Source: an archaeon (GTDB lineage: Archaea; Nanobdellota; Nanobdellia; SCGC-AAA011-G17; PNOQ01). Taken from it: a stretch of 40,874 nucleotides of DNA. The stretch spans positions 1-40,874 of the forward strand of contig JABHIB010000011.1 in assembly GCA_018671245.1 (NCBI GenBank). The letters run 5' to 3'. Position 1 is the stretch's first letter. Every line of letters begins with the position of its first letter. The translations under genes and the position numbers were made by a program. Below the pieces are notes generated by a model. It was not told the DNA's origin. It did no database searches and was given only the letters and a program-made list of their open reading frames with translations. This document shows positions 19,079 through 27,800 of the stretch, piece after piece.

Positions 19079-19705
19079 ATGGCAAATCTAAATACTGTTG
19101 TCACACCTAGAGTAGAAGTTATTACTGGTCCGATGTTTTGTGGAAAAACTGAAGAATTAATCCGGCGAGTTATTAGATATGAAATAGCAGGTTATAATTA
19201 TCAAGCTTTCAAACCAATTATTGATGATAGATATTCTTCCGATTCTATCGCTTCGCATAGCGGTTCTAAATTAAAAGCTACTTGTGTAGATTGTTCTTTG
19301 GAAGATGTTCTGAGAAATTTGGATGGGAATAAACGGGTTTATGCCTTTGATGAAATTCAATTTTTTAATGATGAAATTCTGGAGTTTTTTTATGACAGTA
19401 GATTTGTTGAAGATAAAATAATTCTTGCTAGTGGATTGAATCAGGATTTTACCGGAAGACCTTTCAAATTTAAGGATTCTAATAAACATATGGGAGATCT
19501 TTTAGCTTCTGCAGATGAAATCACACATTTAAATTCTATTTGTACATATATTAGTGAGAAGAATATTTGTGGTGCTCCTGCTACAAAGACTCAAAGATTA
19601 ATTAATGGGATTCCTGCAAGTATAGATGATGATCTAGTTTTAGTTGGTGGAGATGATAGTTACGAAGCAAGGTGTAATGTGCATCATTTTGTTAGATATG
19701 GTTAA
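19079..19705 (+). CDS. tdk: Thymidine kinase
   Basis: EVITGPMFCGKTEELIRRVIRYEIAG, KPIIDDRY, YAFDEIQFF, ASGLNQDFTGRPF. Confidence 0.95.
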   Translation: MANLNTVVTPRVEVITGPMFCGKTEELIRRVIRYEIAGYNYQAFKPIIDDRYSSDSIASHSGSKLKATCVDCSLEDVLRNLDGNKRVYAFDEIQFFNDEILEFFYDSRFVEDKIILASGLNQDFTGRPFKFKDSNKHMGDLLASADEITHLNSICTYISEKNICGAPATKTQRLINGIPASIDDDLVLVGGDDSYEARCNVHHFVRYG

Positions 19706-20321
19706 AAAAATAATTCAACAGGGCGCTGAAGCAATATTGTATAAAGAAGGCAATATTTTGATTAAAGAGAGAGTTCCTAAAAAATATAGGCATCCTGAAA
19801 TTGATATTGCTAAAAGAAAATATCCAACTCGGAGTGAAGCAAAGTTACTTGTTAAGGCTAAAAATGTAGGGATTAATGTTCCCGAATTAATTGATTCTGA
19901 TGATGAGTCTATGAAAATTAGTATGGAATTTCTTGATGGTGATGTTTTGAAAAATAAGTTAGATAAATATTCAAAATCTAAAAGAAATAAAGTTTGCGAA
20001 CTTATTGGTGAGCAGGTCGCTTTGATGCATGATGGTGAGATTATTCATGGAGATCTTACAACTTCTAATATGATTTATAAGGATGGGAAAGTTTATTTTA
20101 TTGATTTTGGGCTAGGATTTGTTTCAAATAAAGTAGAGGGTATGGCAGTAGATATCCACTTATTGAGTCAGGCATTTGAGAGTAAACATTACAAGGTTTC
20201 TGATGAACTTTACAAATATTTTTTGAAAGGATATCACAAGAAAAAAGATTATAAGAAAGTTCTTGAAAGGTTGGAGCAGGTTGAGAAAAGAGGCAGATAC
20301 AAAAATAAGAATTGCCATTAA
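19698..20321 (+). CDS. bud32: KEOPS complex kinase Bud32
   Basis: IIQQGAEAILYKE, IKERVPKKYRHPEID, IIHGDLTTSNMIYKDGKVYFIDFGLGFVS; start refined to ATG 19698. Confidence 0.95.
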   Translation: MVKKIIQQGAEAILYKEGNILIKERVPKKYRHPEIDIAKRKYPTRSEAKLLVKAKNVGINVPELIDSDDESMKISMEFLDGDVLKNKLDKYSKSKRNKVCELIGEQVALMHDGEIIHGDLTTSNMIYKDGKVYFIDFGLGFVSNKVEGMAVDIHLLSQAFESKHYKVSDELYKYFLKGYHKKKDYKKVLERLEQVEKRGRYKNKNCH

Positions 20322-20388
20322 TCTGTTTATAATAATTTTTTTTCAAACAATAATATTTAAAAAGGATGTAGTAACTTTATTCTCAAAT

Positions 20389-20461
20389 AGTCCCGTAGTC
20401 TAGCGGTCAATGATTCTGCCCTTTGGAGGCAGAGACCCAGGTTCGAATCCTGGCGGGACTA
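20389..20461 (+). tRNA. tRNA-Gln(TTG)
   Basis: AGTCCCG/CGGGACT acceptor, anticodon stem-loop CTGCC-CTTTGGA-GGCAG, T loop GTTCGAAT. Confidence 0.93.
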
Positions 20462-20502
20462 TCAAAAACTTTGAATATTTAAGATCTCTATATTCTTTTA
20501 AT

Positions 20503-20580
20503 ATGGTAGAAGAAAAATTAATTGGGAAAGTTTTTTCTTTTTTTGACAAAATATGTATTATAAAAAGATTTATAAACTGA
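20503..20580 (+). pseudogene. Possible remnant or micro-ORF resembling the N-terminus of an EF-Tu-domain-II-like conserved archaeal protein
   Basis: MVEEKLIGKVFSFFDKICIIKRFIN*; N-terminal pattern K-IGKV--FF-KI then stop. Confidence 0.25.
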
Positions 20581-20674
20581 GATATTTTTCTTGGATGGAA
20601 GGGTAAGGCGGTCAAAAGCTTACTTATACTGGAAATAGATATTTTTTTCTGTTTCTGAGGACTTATTTAAAAAA

Positions 20675-21130
20675 ATGGCAAGAATGTATTCTAGAAAAAA
20701 AGGAAAGAGCGGAAGTACTAAACCGAGTGATATAAAAAAGAAATCTTGGGTTAAGTATGATGCAAAAGAAATAGAGGCACTAGTTTTAAAATTGACTAAA
20801 GAGCTAAATAAACCTAGTAAAATTGGAATGATTTTGAGGGATAGTTATGGTATTGCCGATGTTAAGATTATAACTGGTAAAAGCATAAGTAAGTTATTGG
20901 AGAAAAATAAAATTGCTCCTGAACTTCCTGAAGATATAGCTTCTTTAATTAAAAAACAAGTATTTCTGTTAGATCATCTTGATAAGAATCATAAAGATGA
21001 AACTGCTAAGCGTGGATTAATATTGACTGAGAGTAAGATCAATAGGTTAATGAAATATTATAAGAAAGCTGGTAGACTTCCAAAGACTTGGAAATACGAC
21101 AGAGATAAAGCTAAATTACTTATTAATTAA
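20675..21130 (+). CDS. rps15: 30S ribosomal protein uS15
   Basis: MARMYSRKKGKSGSTKP...DSYGIADVKIITGKSISKLL...ESKINRLMKYYKKAGRLPKTWKYDRDKAKLL. Confidence 0.97.
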   Translation: MARMYSRKKGKSGSTKPSDIKKKSWVKYDAKEIEALVLKLTKELNKPSKIGMILRDSYGIADVKIITGKSISKLLEKNKIAPELPEDIASLIKKQVFLLDHLDKNHKDETAKRGLILTESKINRLMKYYKKAGRLPKTWKYDRDKAKLLIN

Positions 21131-21142
21131 TTTTTAAAAAAT

Positions 21143-21172
21143 TGACCTTGAAAAAGGTCATAGTTTTTTTTA
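21143..21172 (+). terminator. Hairpin plus T-run between convergent genes
   Basis: GACCTT-gaaa-AAGGTC followed by atagtttttttt, immediately downstream of rps15. Confidence 0.6.
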
Positions 21173-21173
21173 T

Positions 21174-21521
21174 TTATATTGAACAGTTAGAAAGTTCTGC
21201 TAGTTTTGATAGTGTTTGTGTACCTGGCAATAACTCCCCATTAGGAAGTACCCATGATGGATATCCTTGGATACCTTTTGTCATACACCATTCTCTTTCC
21301 AGATCACAATTGTGATAATCTATATATTGAAATGATTCTCCGAACATTTCTTTTTGTGTCTTACAGTGTGAACACCATTCTGTTCCAGCCATAGAAACTC
21401 CTTTTTGTGTTAGACAATTAGCGAATTCTTCATAATCTTTAGATTGCGAAGAGAATATCAAAATTAATATTGTTATTACAATTATTGCACCTATGCCTAC
21501 TTTTTTATTTGTTAGTTTCAT
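21174..21521 (-). CDS. Membrane-anchored thioredoxin-fold protein (similar to the Trx domain partnered with VKOR)
   Basis: N-terminal TM IGAIIVITILILIFS; GTEWCSHCKTQKEMFGESFQYIDYHNCD...GIQGYPSWVLPNGELLPGTQTLSKLAELSNC. Confidence 0.82.
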   Translation of the reverse strand: MKLTNKKVGIGAIIVITILILIFSSQSKDYEEFANCLTQKGVSMAGTEWCSHCKTQKEMFGESFQYIDYHNCDLEREWCMTKGIQGYPSWVLPNGELLPGTQTLSKLAELSNCSI

Positions 21522-21610
21522 GTTATTGGATTTTTTTATTTGTTTTTAAGTTTTTTTATTTGTTTGAATAATAGAAAGGTTTATTAATAGCTTTTAGGTC
21601 AGTTTTGTTT

Positions 21611-22186
21611 ATGGCTAAAGGAAAAGTAAAGAGAACTGGATTAAAAAAGAAAAAGAAAGTTTGGTTTAGTGTAATTTCTCCAAAATCTTTTGGTGGCATC
21701 GAGATTGGTGAGACCTTAGGTTATGATCAAAATGCTATAATTGGTAGGAAAATTACTATGAATCTTAGTTCTGTTTCTAATATTATGAAAAAACAAAATG
21801 TTGTTGTATCTCTTTCTATTAATGAAGTCAAAGATAATAAAGCGCAAACTGAATTAGTTGGATATAAACTTGAGCCTGCATTTGTTAAAAGAATGGCAAG
21901 GAAAGGTAAGAGTAAAATTTCAAATACTTTCAAATTAAAGACAAAAGATGATGTTTCTATTGATATTAAACCAGTGCTTGTTACTAGAAATAAAGTTAAT
22001 AGGGGAATTCGTGTAGCTCTATTCAATTCTTGTGAAGAGTATGTTAGTTCAAATGTTAAAAATTTAACATTCGATAAACTTTGTGATTCTGTAATTAGTC
22101 AAGATTTCCAAAAAGAGTTAAAAAAAGTAGTTGGAAAGATCTATCCTCTTGGTGCAGTAGCAGTAAGAGAGATTAAGAAAAATTAA
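21611..22186 (+). CDS. rps3ae: 30S ribosomal protein eS1
   Basis: KKKKKVWFSVISPKSFGGIEIGETLGYDQNAIIGRKI...KLCDSVISQDFQKELKKVVGKIYPLGAVAVREIK. Confidence 0.93.
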   Translation: MAKGKVKRTGLKKKKKVWFSVISPKSFGGIEIGETLGYDQNAIIGRKITMNLSSVSNIMKKQNVVVSLSINEVKDNKAQTELVGYKLEPAFVKRMARKGKSKISNTFKLKTKDDVSIDIKPVLVTRNKVNRGIRVALFNSCEEYVSSNVKNLTFDKLCDSVISQDFQKELKKVVGKIYPLGAVAVREIKKN

Positions 22187-22232
22187 ATTCTTTAGAAAAC
22201 TTTTTAAATTGGGTAATTGTTTTAGATTTTAT

Positions 22233-22305
22233 GCCTCCGTAGCTCAGTGGCTAGAGCAGCTGCCTTGTAAGCAGCAGGTCGTGGGTTCAAATCCCTCCGG
22301 TGGCT
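22233..22305 (+). tRNA. tRNA-Thr(TGT)
   Basis: GCCTCCG/CGGTGGC acceptor, anticodon stem-loop GCTGC-CTTGTAA-GCAGC, T loop TTCAAAT. Confidence 0.93.
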
Positions 22306-22362
22306 TATTCTTTTTTATTAAATAGATAATTATAAAAATGATTTTCAATTAATCTTTTTATG

Positions 22363-22433
22363 AGCCCGTGGTCTAGTGGTAGGGCGTCGCCTTGACTTGG
22401 CGAAGGTCGGGAGTTCGATCCTCTCCGGGCTCA
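22363..22433 (+). tRNA. tRNA-Val(GAC)
   Basis: GAGCCCG/CGGGCTC acceptor, anticodon stem-loop TCGCC-TTGACTT-GGCGA. Confidence 0.93.
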
Positions 22434-22441
22434 TCTAAAAA

Positions 22442-22771
22442 ATGATAAAAGGAATTGTAAATTTATTTGATGAAAGAGAATTGAGTTTGGATGAGATAGT
22501 TGATTTTAATTTTGTTGAAAATCATTTAAATCTTTTAGATCAAGAGGTAGATATTAATTTATATAATTCTCTAGATAGTAGAAGAACTGTAGTTGAATCT
22601 ACTCCAGAAAAGACTCTTAATCGTTTAAATCTATTCAAACCATACGAACAGAAAAAATATGAATTTGTCCATCAAGTATATAGTGGTATTAAAACTGAAA
22701 AACATTATTTCGAATTAAAATTTGGTGATTCTTTAAGTTTAGAATTTAATTATCTTATTGAATTTGATTAA
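22442..22771 (+). CDS. Hypothetical protein
   Basis: 109 aa ORF with plausible codon usage; no family recognised. Confidence 0.5.
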   Translation: MIKGIVNLFDERELSLDEIVDFNFVENHLNLLDQEVDINLYNSLDSRRTVVESTPEKTLNRLNLFKPYEQKKYEFVHQVYSGIKTEKHYFELKFGDSLSLEFNYLIEFD

Positions 22772-22816
22772 ATTTTATCAAAAGTTTTATAAAACAAATA
22801 TGCCAGTATTATTTGT

Positions 22817-24808
22817 ATGAAAAAAAGAGGTCAGGTAACTATTTTTATAGTCTTAGGGATAGTAATTTTAGCATCTATTAGTTTCGTTTATTTAGTTAGG
22901 ACAGATTATTTTAAATCTGAGTTTGAAAAAGAGCGAGATAAGGTTAAAATTCCCGAGCAATTGGCTCCTGTAAATACATTTTTAGAGAGTTGTTTAAATT
23001 CATTAGCTTCTGATGCTATTAAGATAGTTGGGGCGAATGGAGGTTATTATTCTAATGCTCCAAGTGATTTACTCCCTCGTTCTGTAGTGAATCCATTTTC
23101 TAATTCTTTAGAAGTTTTTAATGGTGTTGAAATTCCTTATTGGTTTTATGAAAGTGTGAATGGTATACAAACTACACAAATTCCTACAAAAAGAGATATG
23201 TCAAAAGAGGTTTTAAATTATGTTGATGAAAATTTTTATGAGTATTGTATCACTCAATTGAGTTCATTTGTTGAACAAGGTTATTCTTTAGACTTGAGAG
23301 GATATGGTGAAGAAAATATTATTAATATTGAAGATACTCATGTAGAGGTTATTTATGATTTTCCTATTTTTGTTGAATTGGGTGGAGTGGGAATATTGAT
23401 GGAGAAACATTATACAGATGTTGAAATAAATCTTGGCCAGATGTATGATCTTGCTACAAAGATTATTGAAACAGAAAATAGTAATTTCTTTTTGGAAGAA
23501 AAAACTATAGATATCATGTCTGTATATGATGAAATACCTTACTCAGAGGTTGAATTTAGTTGTGATAAAAAAGTTTGGAGTAAAGATAAAGTTGTTTCAG
23601 ATTTTAAAAGGATAGTAAAGGATAATATAAGGGCATTAAAATTAGATGGAACTGGTTTTGAAAGAGGAGGAGATATTTATGATTATTTTGTTGTTGATGT
23701 AGGGAGTGTTAAAAATTTAAATGCTGCTACATTTTATTATTCTGAAGATTGGCCTTTTGTTGTTAATGTTCAACCAGAAGAAAATGGGATTTTAACTGGT
23801 GATGCTATTACTCAAAATGCTGGAGGAAAGGTTGGAGATTATCTTTCTAATATATTATGTATTAATAATTATCATTTTGTTTATGATGTAAAATATCCTG
23901 TTCTTATAACATTAGTTGATGAAGAGGGATTCGTATTCCAGTTTGCTAGTATGGTTATTGTAGATAATAATCAACCTAGAGAGAATTTACTTGGCATCAT
24001 TAATTATGAAGATGAAGGAAATCTTGGAGAGGCATATTGTGGGAGTGCTATAACTGAAACTAGTGTTGTTGCATTAGATGCTTCTAATATGGATGAAATT
24101 GTTGATGCAGATGTTTTCTTTAAATGTTTTACAACTGAATGTAATATGGGTAAAACTGAATATGATGGACTTTTGGTTTCTAATTTCCCACAGTGTATGA
24201 ACGGTTTAGTTAGTGTTAGCAAGGAAGGTTATTTTAGAGGAGAAGCAATTTTATCTACCAATGTTGTTTCTCAAGCCAGTGTTTTACTTGAACCTTTATA
24301 TGATATAGATTATGAAATAAAAATTATTGAACAAGATGGTTCAATAAGAGAGCTTCTAGAAGATGAGGAAGTAGTATTCACATTAGAAAATGAAGAAGGT
24401 GGATTCAGTGTTAATATTGAAGGGGCTAGTGGGAATGTTGCTTTAATTGGTGGAGATTATTTGGCTAAATCATATTTGATAAAAGAGGCAGAGTTTGAAC
24501 TTGAAATTTCTGAAGGTTCTGCTAAAAAATGTGTCAGTGTTCCTAGAGGGGGATTGCTGGGAGTATTTTTCAAAGAAGAGAAATGTTTTGATTTTGATTT
24601 TGATGAAACTACTTTAGATGAAGCTATGGTTGGTGGTGTAGAATTTGGTGTGAGATTTGAGAGGTATTCATTAGATGAAGGGGACCGAATTACATTTTAT
24701 ACTGTGTTTGATAAGAATCCTTCAACTTATGAGGAAGTAAAGGAGATACATGATTCGATTGAGTTCAATCATTTGTTAGGTGAATTTAGATATCCTATTA
24801 TTAATTAA
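22817..24808 (+). CDS. Surface or secreted protein with pilin-like KKRGQVTIFI N-terminus
   Basis: MKKRGQVTIFIVLGIVILASISFVYLV N-terminal segment, then about 640 aa ectodomain with scattered Cys. Confidence 0.75.
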   Translation: MKKRGQVTIFIVLGIVILASISFVYLVRTDYFKSEFEKERDKVKIPEQLAPVNTFLESCLNSLASDAIKIVGANGGYYSNAPSDLLPRSVVNPFSNSLEVFNGVEIPYWFYESVNGIQTTQIPTKRDMSKEVLNYVDENFYEYCITQLSSFVEQGYSLDLRGYGEENIINIEDTHVEVIYDFPIFVELGGVGILMEKHYTDVEINLGQMYDLATKIIETENSNFFLEEKTIDIMSVYDEIPYSEVEFSCDKKVWSKDKVVSDFKRIVKDNIRALKLDGTGFERGGDIYDYFVVDVGSVKNLNAATFYYSEDWPFVVNVQPEENGILTGDAITQNAGGKVGDYLSNILCINNYHFVYDVKYPVLITLVDEEGFVFQFASMVIVDNNQPRENLLGIINYEDEGNLGEAYCGSAITETSVVALDASNMDEIVDADVFFKCFTTECNMGKTEYDGLLVSNFPQCMNGLVSVSKEGYFRGEAILSTNVVSQASVLLEPLYDIDYEIKIIEQDGSIRELLEDEEVVFTLENEEGGFSVNIEGASGNVALIGGDYLAKSYLIKEAEFELEISEGSAKKCVSVPRGGLLGVFFKEEKCFDFDFDETTLDEAMVGGVEFGVRFERYSLDEGDRITFYTVFDKNPSTYEEVKEIHDSIEFNHLLGEFRYPIIN

Positions 24809-24810
24809 AG

Positions 24811-27800
24811 ATGGAAAGTAAAAAACTAATTGCAGTATTTTGTATGGTTTTGATAATCGGTTTGCCGTTTGGTTCTTTAAGTGTTGCTGCACAGGATCCA
24901 ATTAATCCTCGTAAAAGTTTAGGTGATGCTCTAAATCCTTTTGTTGATGAAGTTGATGTAGGAGAAGCAGTAATTGTTAATGTTGATGGTTATGAACCAA
25001 TAACAATCAGTTCAGATTATTTACAAAATCAAGATTTTCCAGTCTATGTTTTTTTGAAAGGTATGACTGCAGGTAGTATTCTTTTTGGAGATGATTCTGA
25101 AGAGGGTTCAGATCCTTTATTTGGTGGTATAAATATCAAACGAGTGGTCATTACTCCTGAGAATATGTCTTTGAGATTTATTAATGGTGCTCCAGTTCAT
25201 ATTCCTCCTCAAGATAGATCTTATACAGTTAGTAGTGATGGGTTAATTGATTTTGGATATATGATTGTAAATCTGAGAAAAATAAAAAATGAAAACGATC
25301 TTCCGGATAGTATTGATTTGAATATGAGTGCAAGAGTTTATTTTGATAGTGATGCAGGAATTGGAGGGTTGTTTGGTGCCCAAGATTTAAATTTAAAACC
25401 TTATTCTGATGAAAGTGATTGGCTTGAAGATCCTAGTGCTCAGGCTAAAAGTAGTTTTTGGAGTGGAAAAGGATATATTAGAACTACAAGTATTGGTGAT
25501 GATTATGTGACAGTTTCTATTTATGATGGAATGCGTAGAAATGTAGTTTCCAATTTAAAATTAAATCTTAATTCAGAACCTTCGGCCTTTACTCTCCCTG
25601 GATTTTCTTCGCTTTTTGGTGAAAAATCTAGAATTGATTTGAAGGCTATAAATGGTGCTCAAGATTCTGTAAATCTTTTGATTAAAACAAGTGTTAACTC
25701 TGATCCTTATGAAACAACTTTAGTAAAGGGTATGCGTATTTTCCCAGGTAGTGAATGGACTATTTATAGTGTTAATGGAGATAGTGTAGTGATCTCTGAT
25801 AATAGTGGAAATAAAAGGGAGTTAATTTATGGTACTGGTGATATTGTAGCCGATCAATGTAAGGATTTTGTCACAGTTTCAGATTCAGATCTTTCAGATT
25901 CTTCTATACCTAGTGCAAAAATGAGACATTATTGTACTGCTATATCTGAGGCAAAAAGTGCATTAGGTTATGCATTAAGTGCTCAGCCTTCTAGCGAAAA
26001 TACTGAACTTCTTAAAGAGATTTATGGTCATTTGTATAAGTATTATAATGAAATTGGAGATTATGCTAATGCTTTAGAAAATCTTCAGAAAAAAGAGAGT
26101 TTAGAATTTACTACAATTGGCCAAAATGAAATTAGTGCCTTATTCAATTCTCTTGATTCTGATGGGAAAACAATTCCATTAGATAGTGGAGCCTCAATTA
26201 CTTTACTTAAGATAAATCAAATGGAAGAGGTCGCTAGTGCTAAGGCAAAGGTTGGAGATTCTTTAGATTATGTTGAAATTAATGTTCATGATCCTTTAAT
26301 TCATGGAATCAGAGAGGGAGATAGGACTTATGATTGGGTTGTTAGTAGTTTAAGTGAAGATAGAATAATGATTAGAAAGCATTATGATGATGGTGAGTGG
26401 GCCGATTCTTTTTCATTAGATGAAGGATATAATAATGTTTATGGTACATCTGTAACTATAAAAGATGTTGATACAAAACAATCTGCATTATTAAGTATTC
26501 TCCCAGGTTCTGGTAGGGCTTTTAGTGAATCTAATTTCATGGTTCATTTACCTATTGAAAAACGAGCTATTCAGTGGGTTCCTGAAGAGATTGATAAGAA
26601 AATTAATTCTACTACTTCAACAATAGCAAAATTGGAAAGTTCAATAGATAACTTAGAATCTTTAGTTAAGGGTTGGAAGATAGCCTGTTTAAGTGTGTTT
26701 ACTTTTTTAACTGTTAAAAATTCATTTTTTGGTAATCCTATTGCTAGGCAGTTGGTTATGAGAGATTGGAAAGAGACTTGCAAACAGAAATATGTTGGTG
26801 GACAGTATTCTAGTGTTGATGAATGTTTGGAGTTTAATAGTGAAATTATAGAAGATCAAATTGATAATTCTGGTGATGCTGTTGATGTTGTAAATGATGT
26901 TATGAAGGATTTTAAAGACTTTGATGATAGTGATTCTAGATCTGCTATTTCGAATGCAATTGGTAATGATTTGAATGAATCACAAATTAGGTTGTTAGTT
27001 GAATATGGTGGTTTTGATTTAGAAGATGCACGAAATATGATTTATTTGAAAAATTTTAATGATACTGTTTATAATACTAGATTAATTGAGGTTGGAGAAG
27101 ATCTTGATCTTTATTCTGATATTGATGTGGGATTAAGTTCTATAACTGATGAAGATGCGAAAAGATTATATGTTTTCTCAAAGTTTCATGAAACTAGTAT
27201 GACTGATCTTCGTACTTATGGTGAATCTGCTGATGCATGGGCTATTGAATATCTTGAAGGGGAGTATGGTGCATCTGCTGTGTCTGGAGTTTATAGGGTT
27301 GAAGAAGCTACTAGAGATACTAGTACATCTTCGGGAATTGAATTTTATACATATTATAATGGTAATAAAAGAAGTGGATTAAGTATGGTTATGGATGATG
27401 AACAACTTCCTATTTCTGTGGGTGGTAAGTCTGTTTTCAAAGATAATGATGATAAACTTTATTTAGTGAATCGTGGATCTATGTTTGGTAATGAATACAG
27501 TCGCGATTTCTTTCCGAAACCAAAGATTGAATACACTGAATCTGGAAAACCTTGGATAATTCCTATGAAATTAAGGTCAGGTTTATTCGAACATTCTGAA
27601 TATGCAAATTATGTTCTTGTTGGATTTGATTCTAGTGGTAATCCTGATTCTTATCAAATCTGGAATGTGGGTAGTGATGGGAAAGCTGATGTGTATAAGG
27701 CAAATTATGAAGAGAGTGATGATGTTCTAGTTATGCATGAGAGTATTTTAGAATCTAATCCTAGTGTTCTCGGAACTGTAACTAGAACATATTCTACTGC

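Noticed and set aside
20400-20615. 71-aa minus-strand ORF over tRNA-Gln
   Set aside because: Overlaps the tRNA (its VPPGFEPGSLPPKG segment is the typical spurious translation of antisense tRNA sequence).
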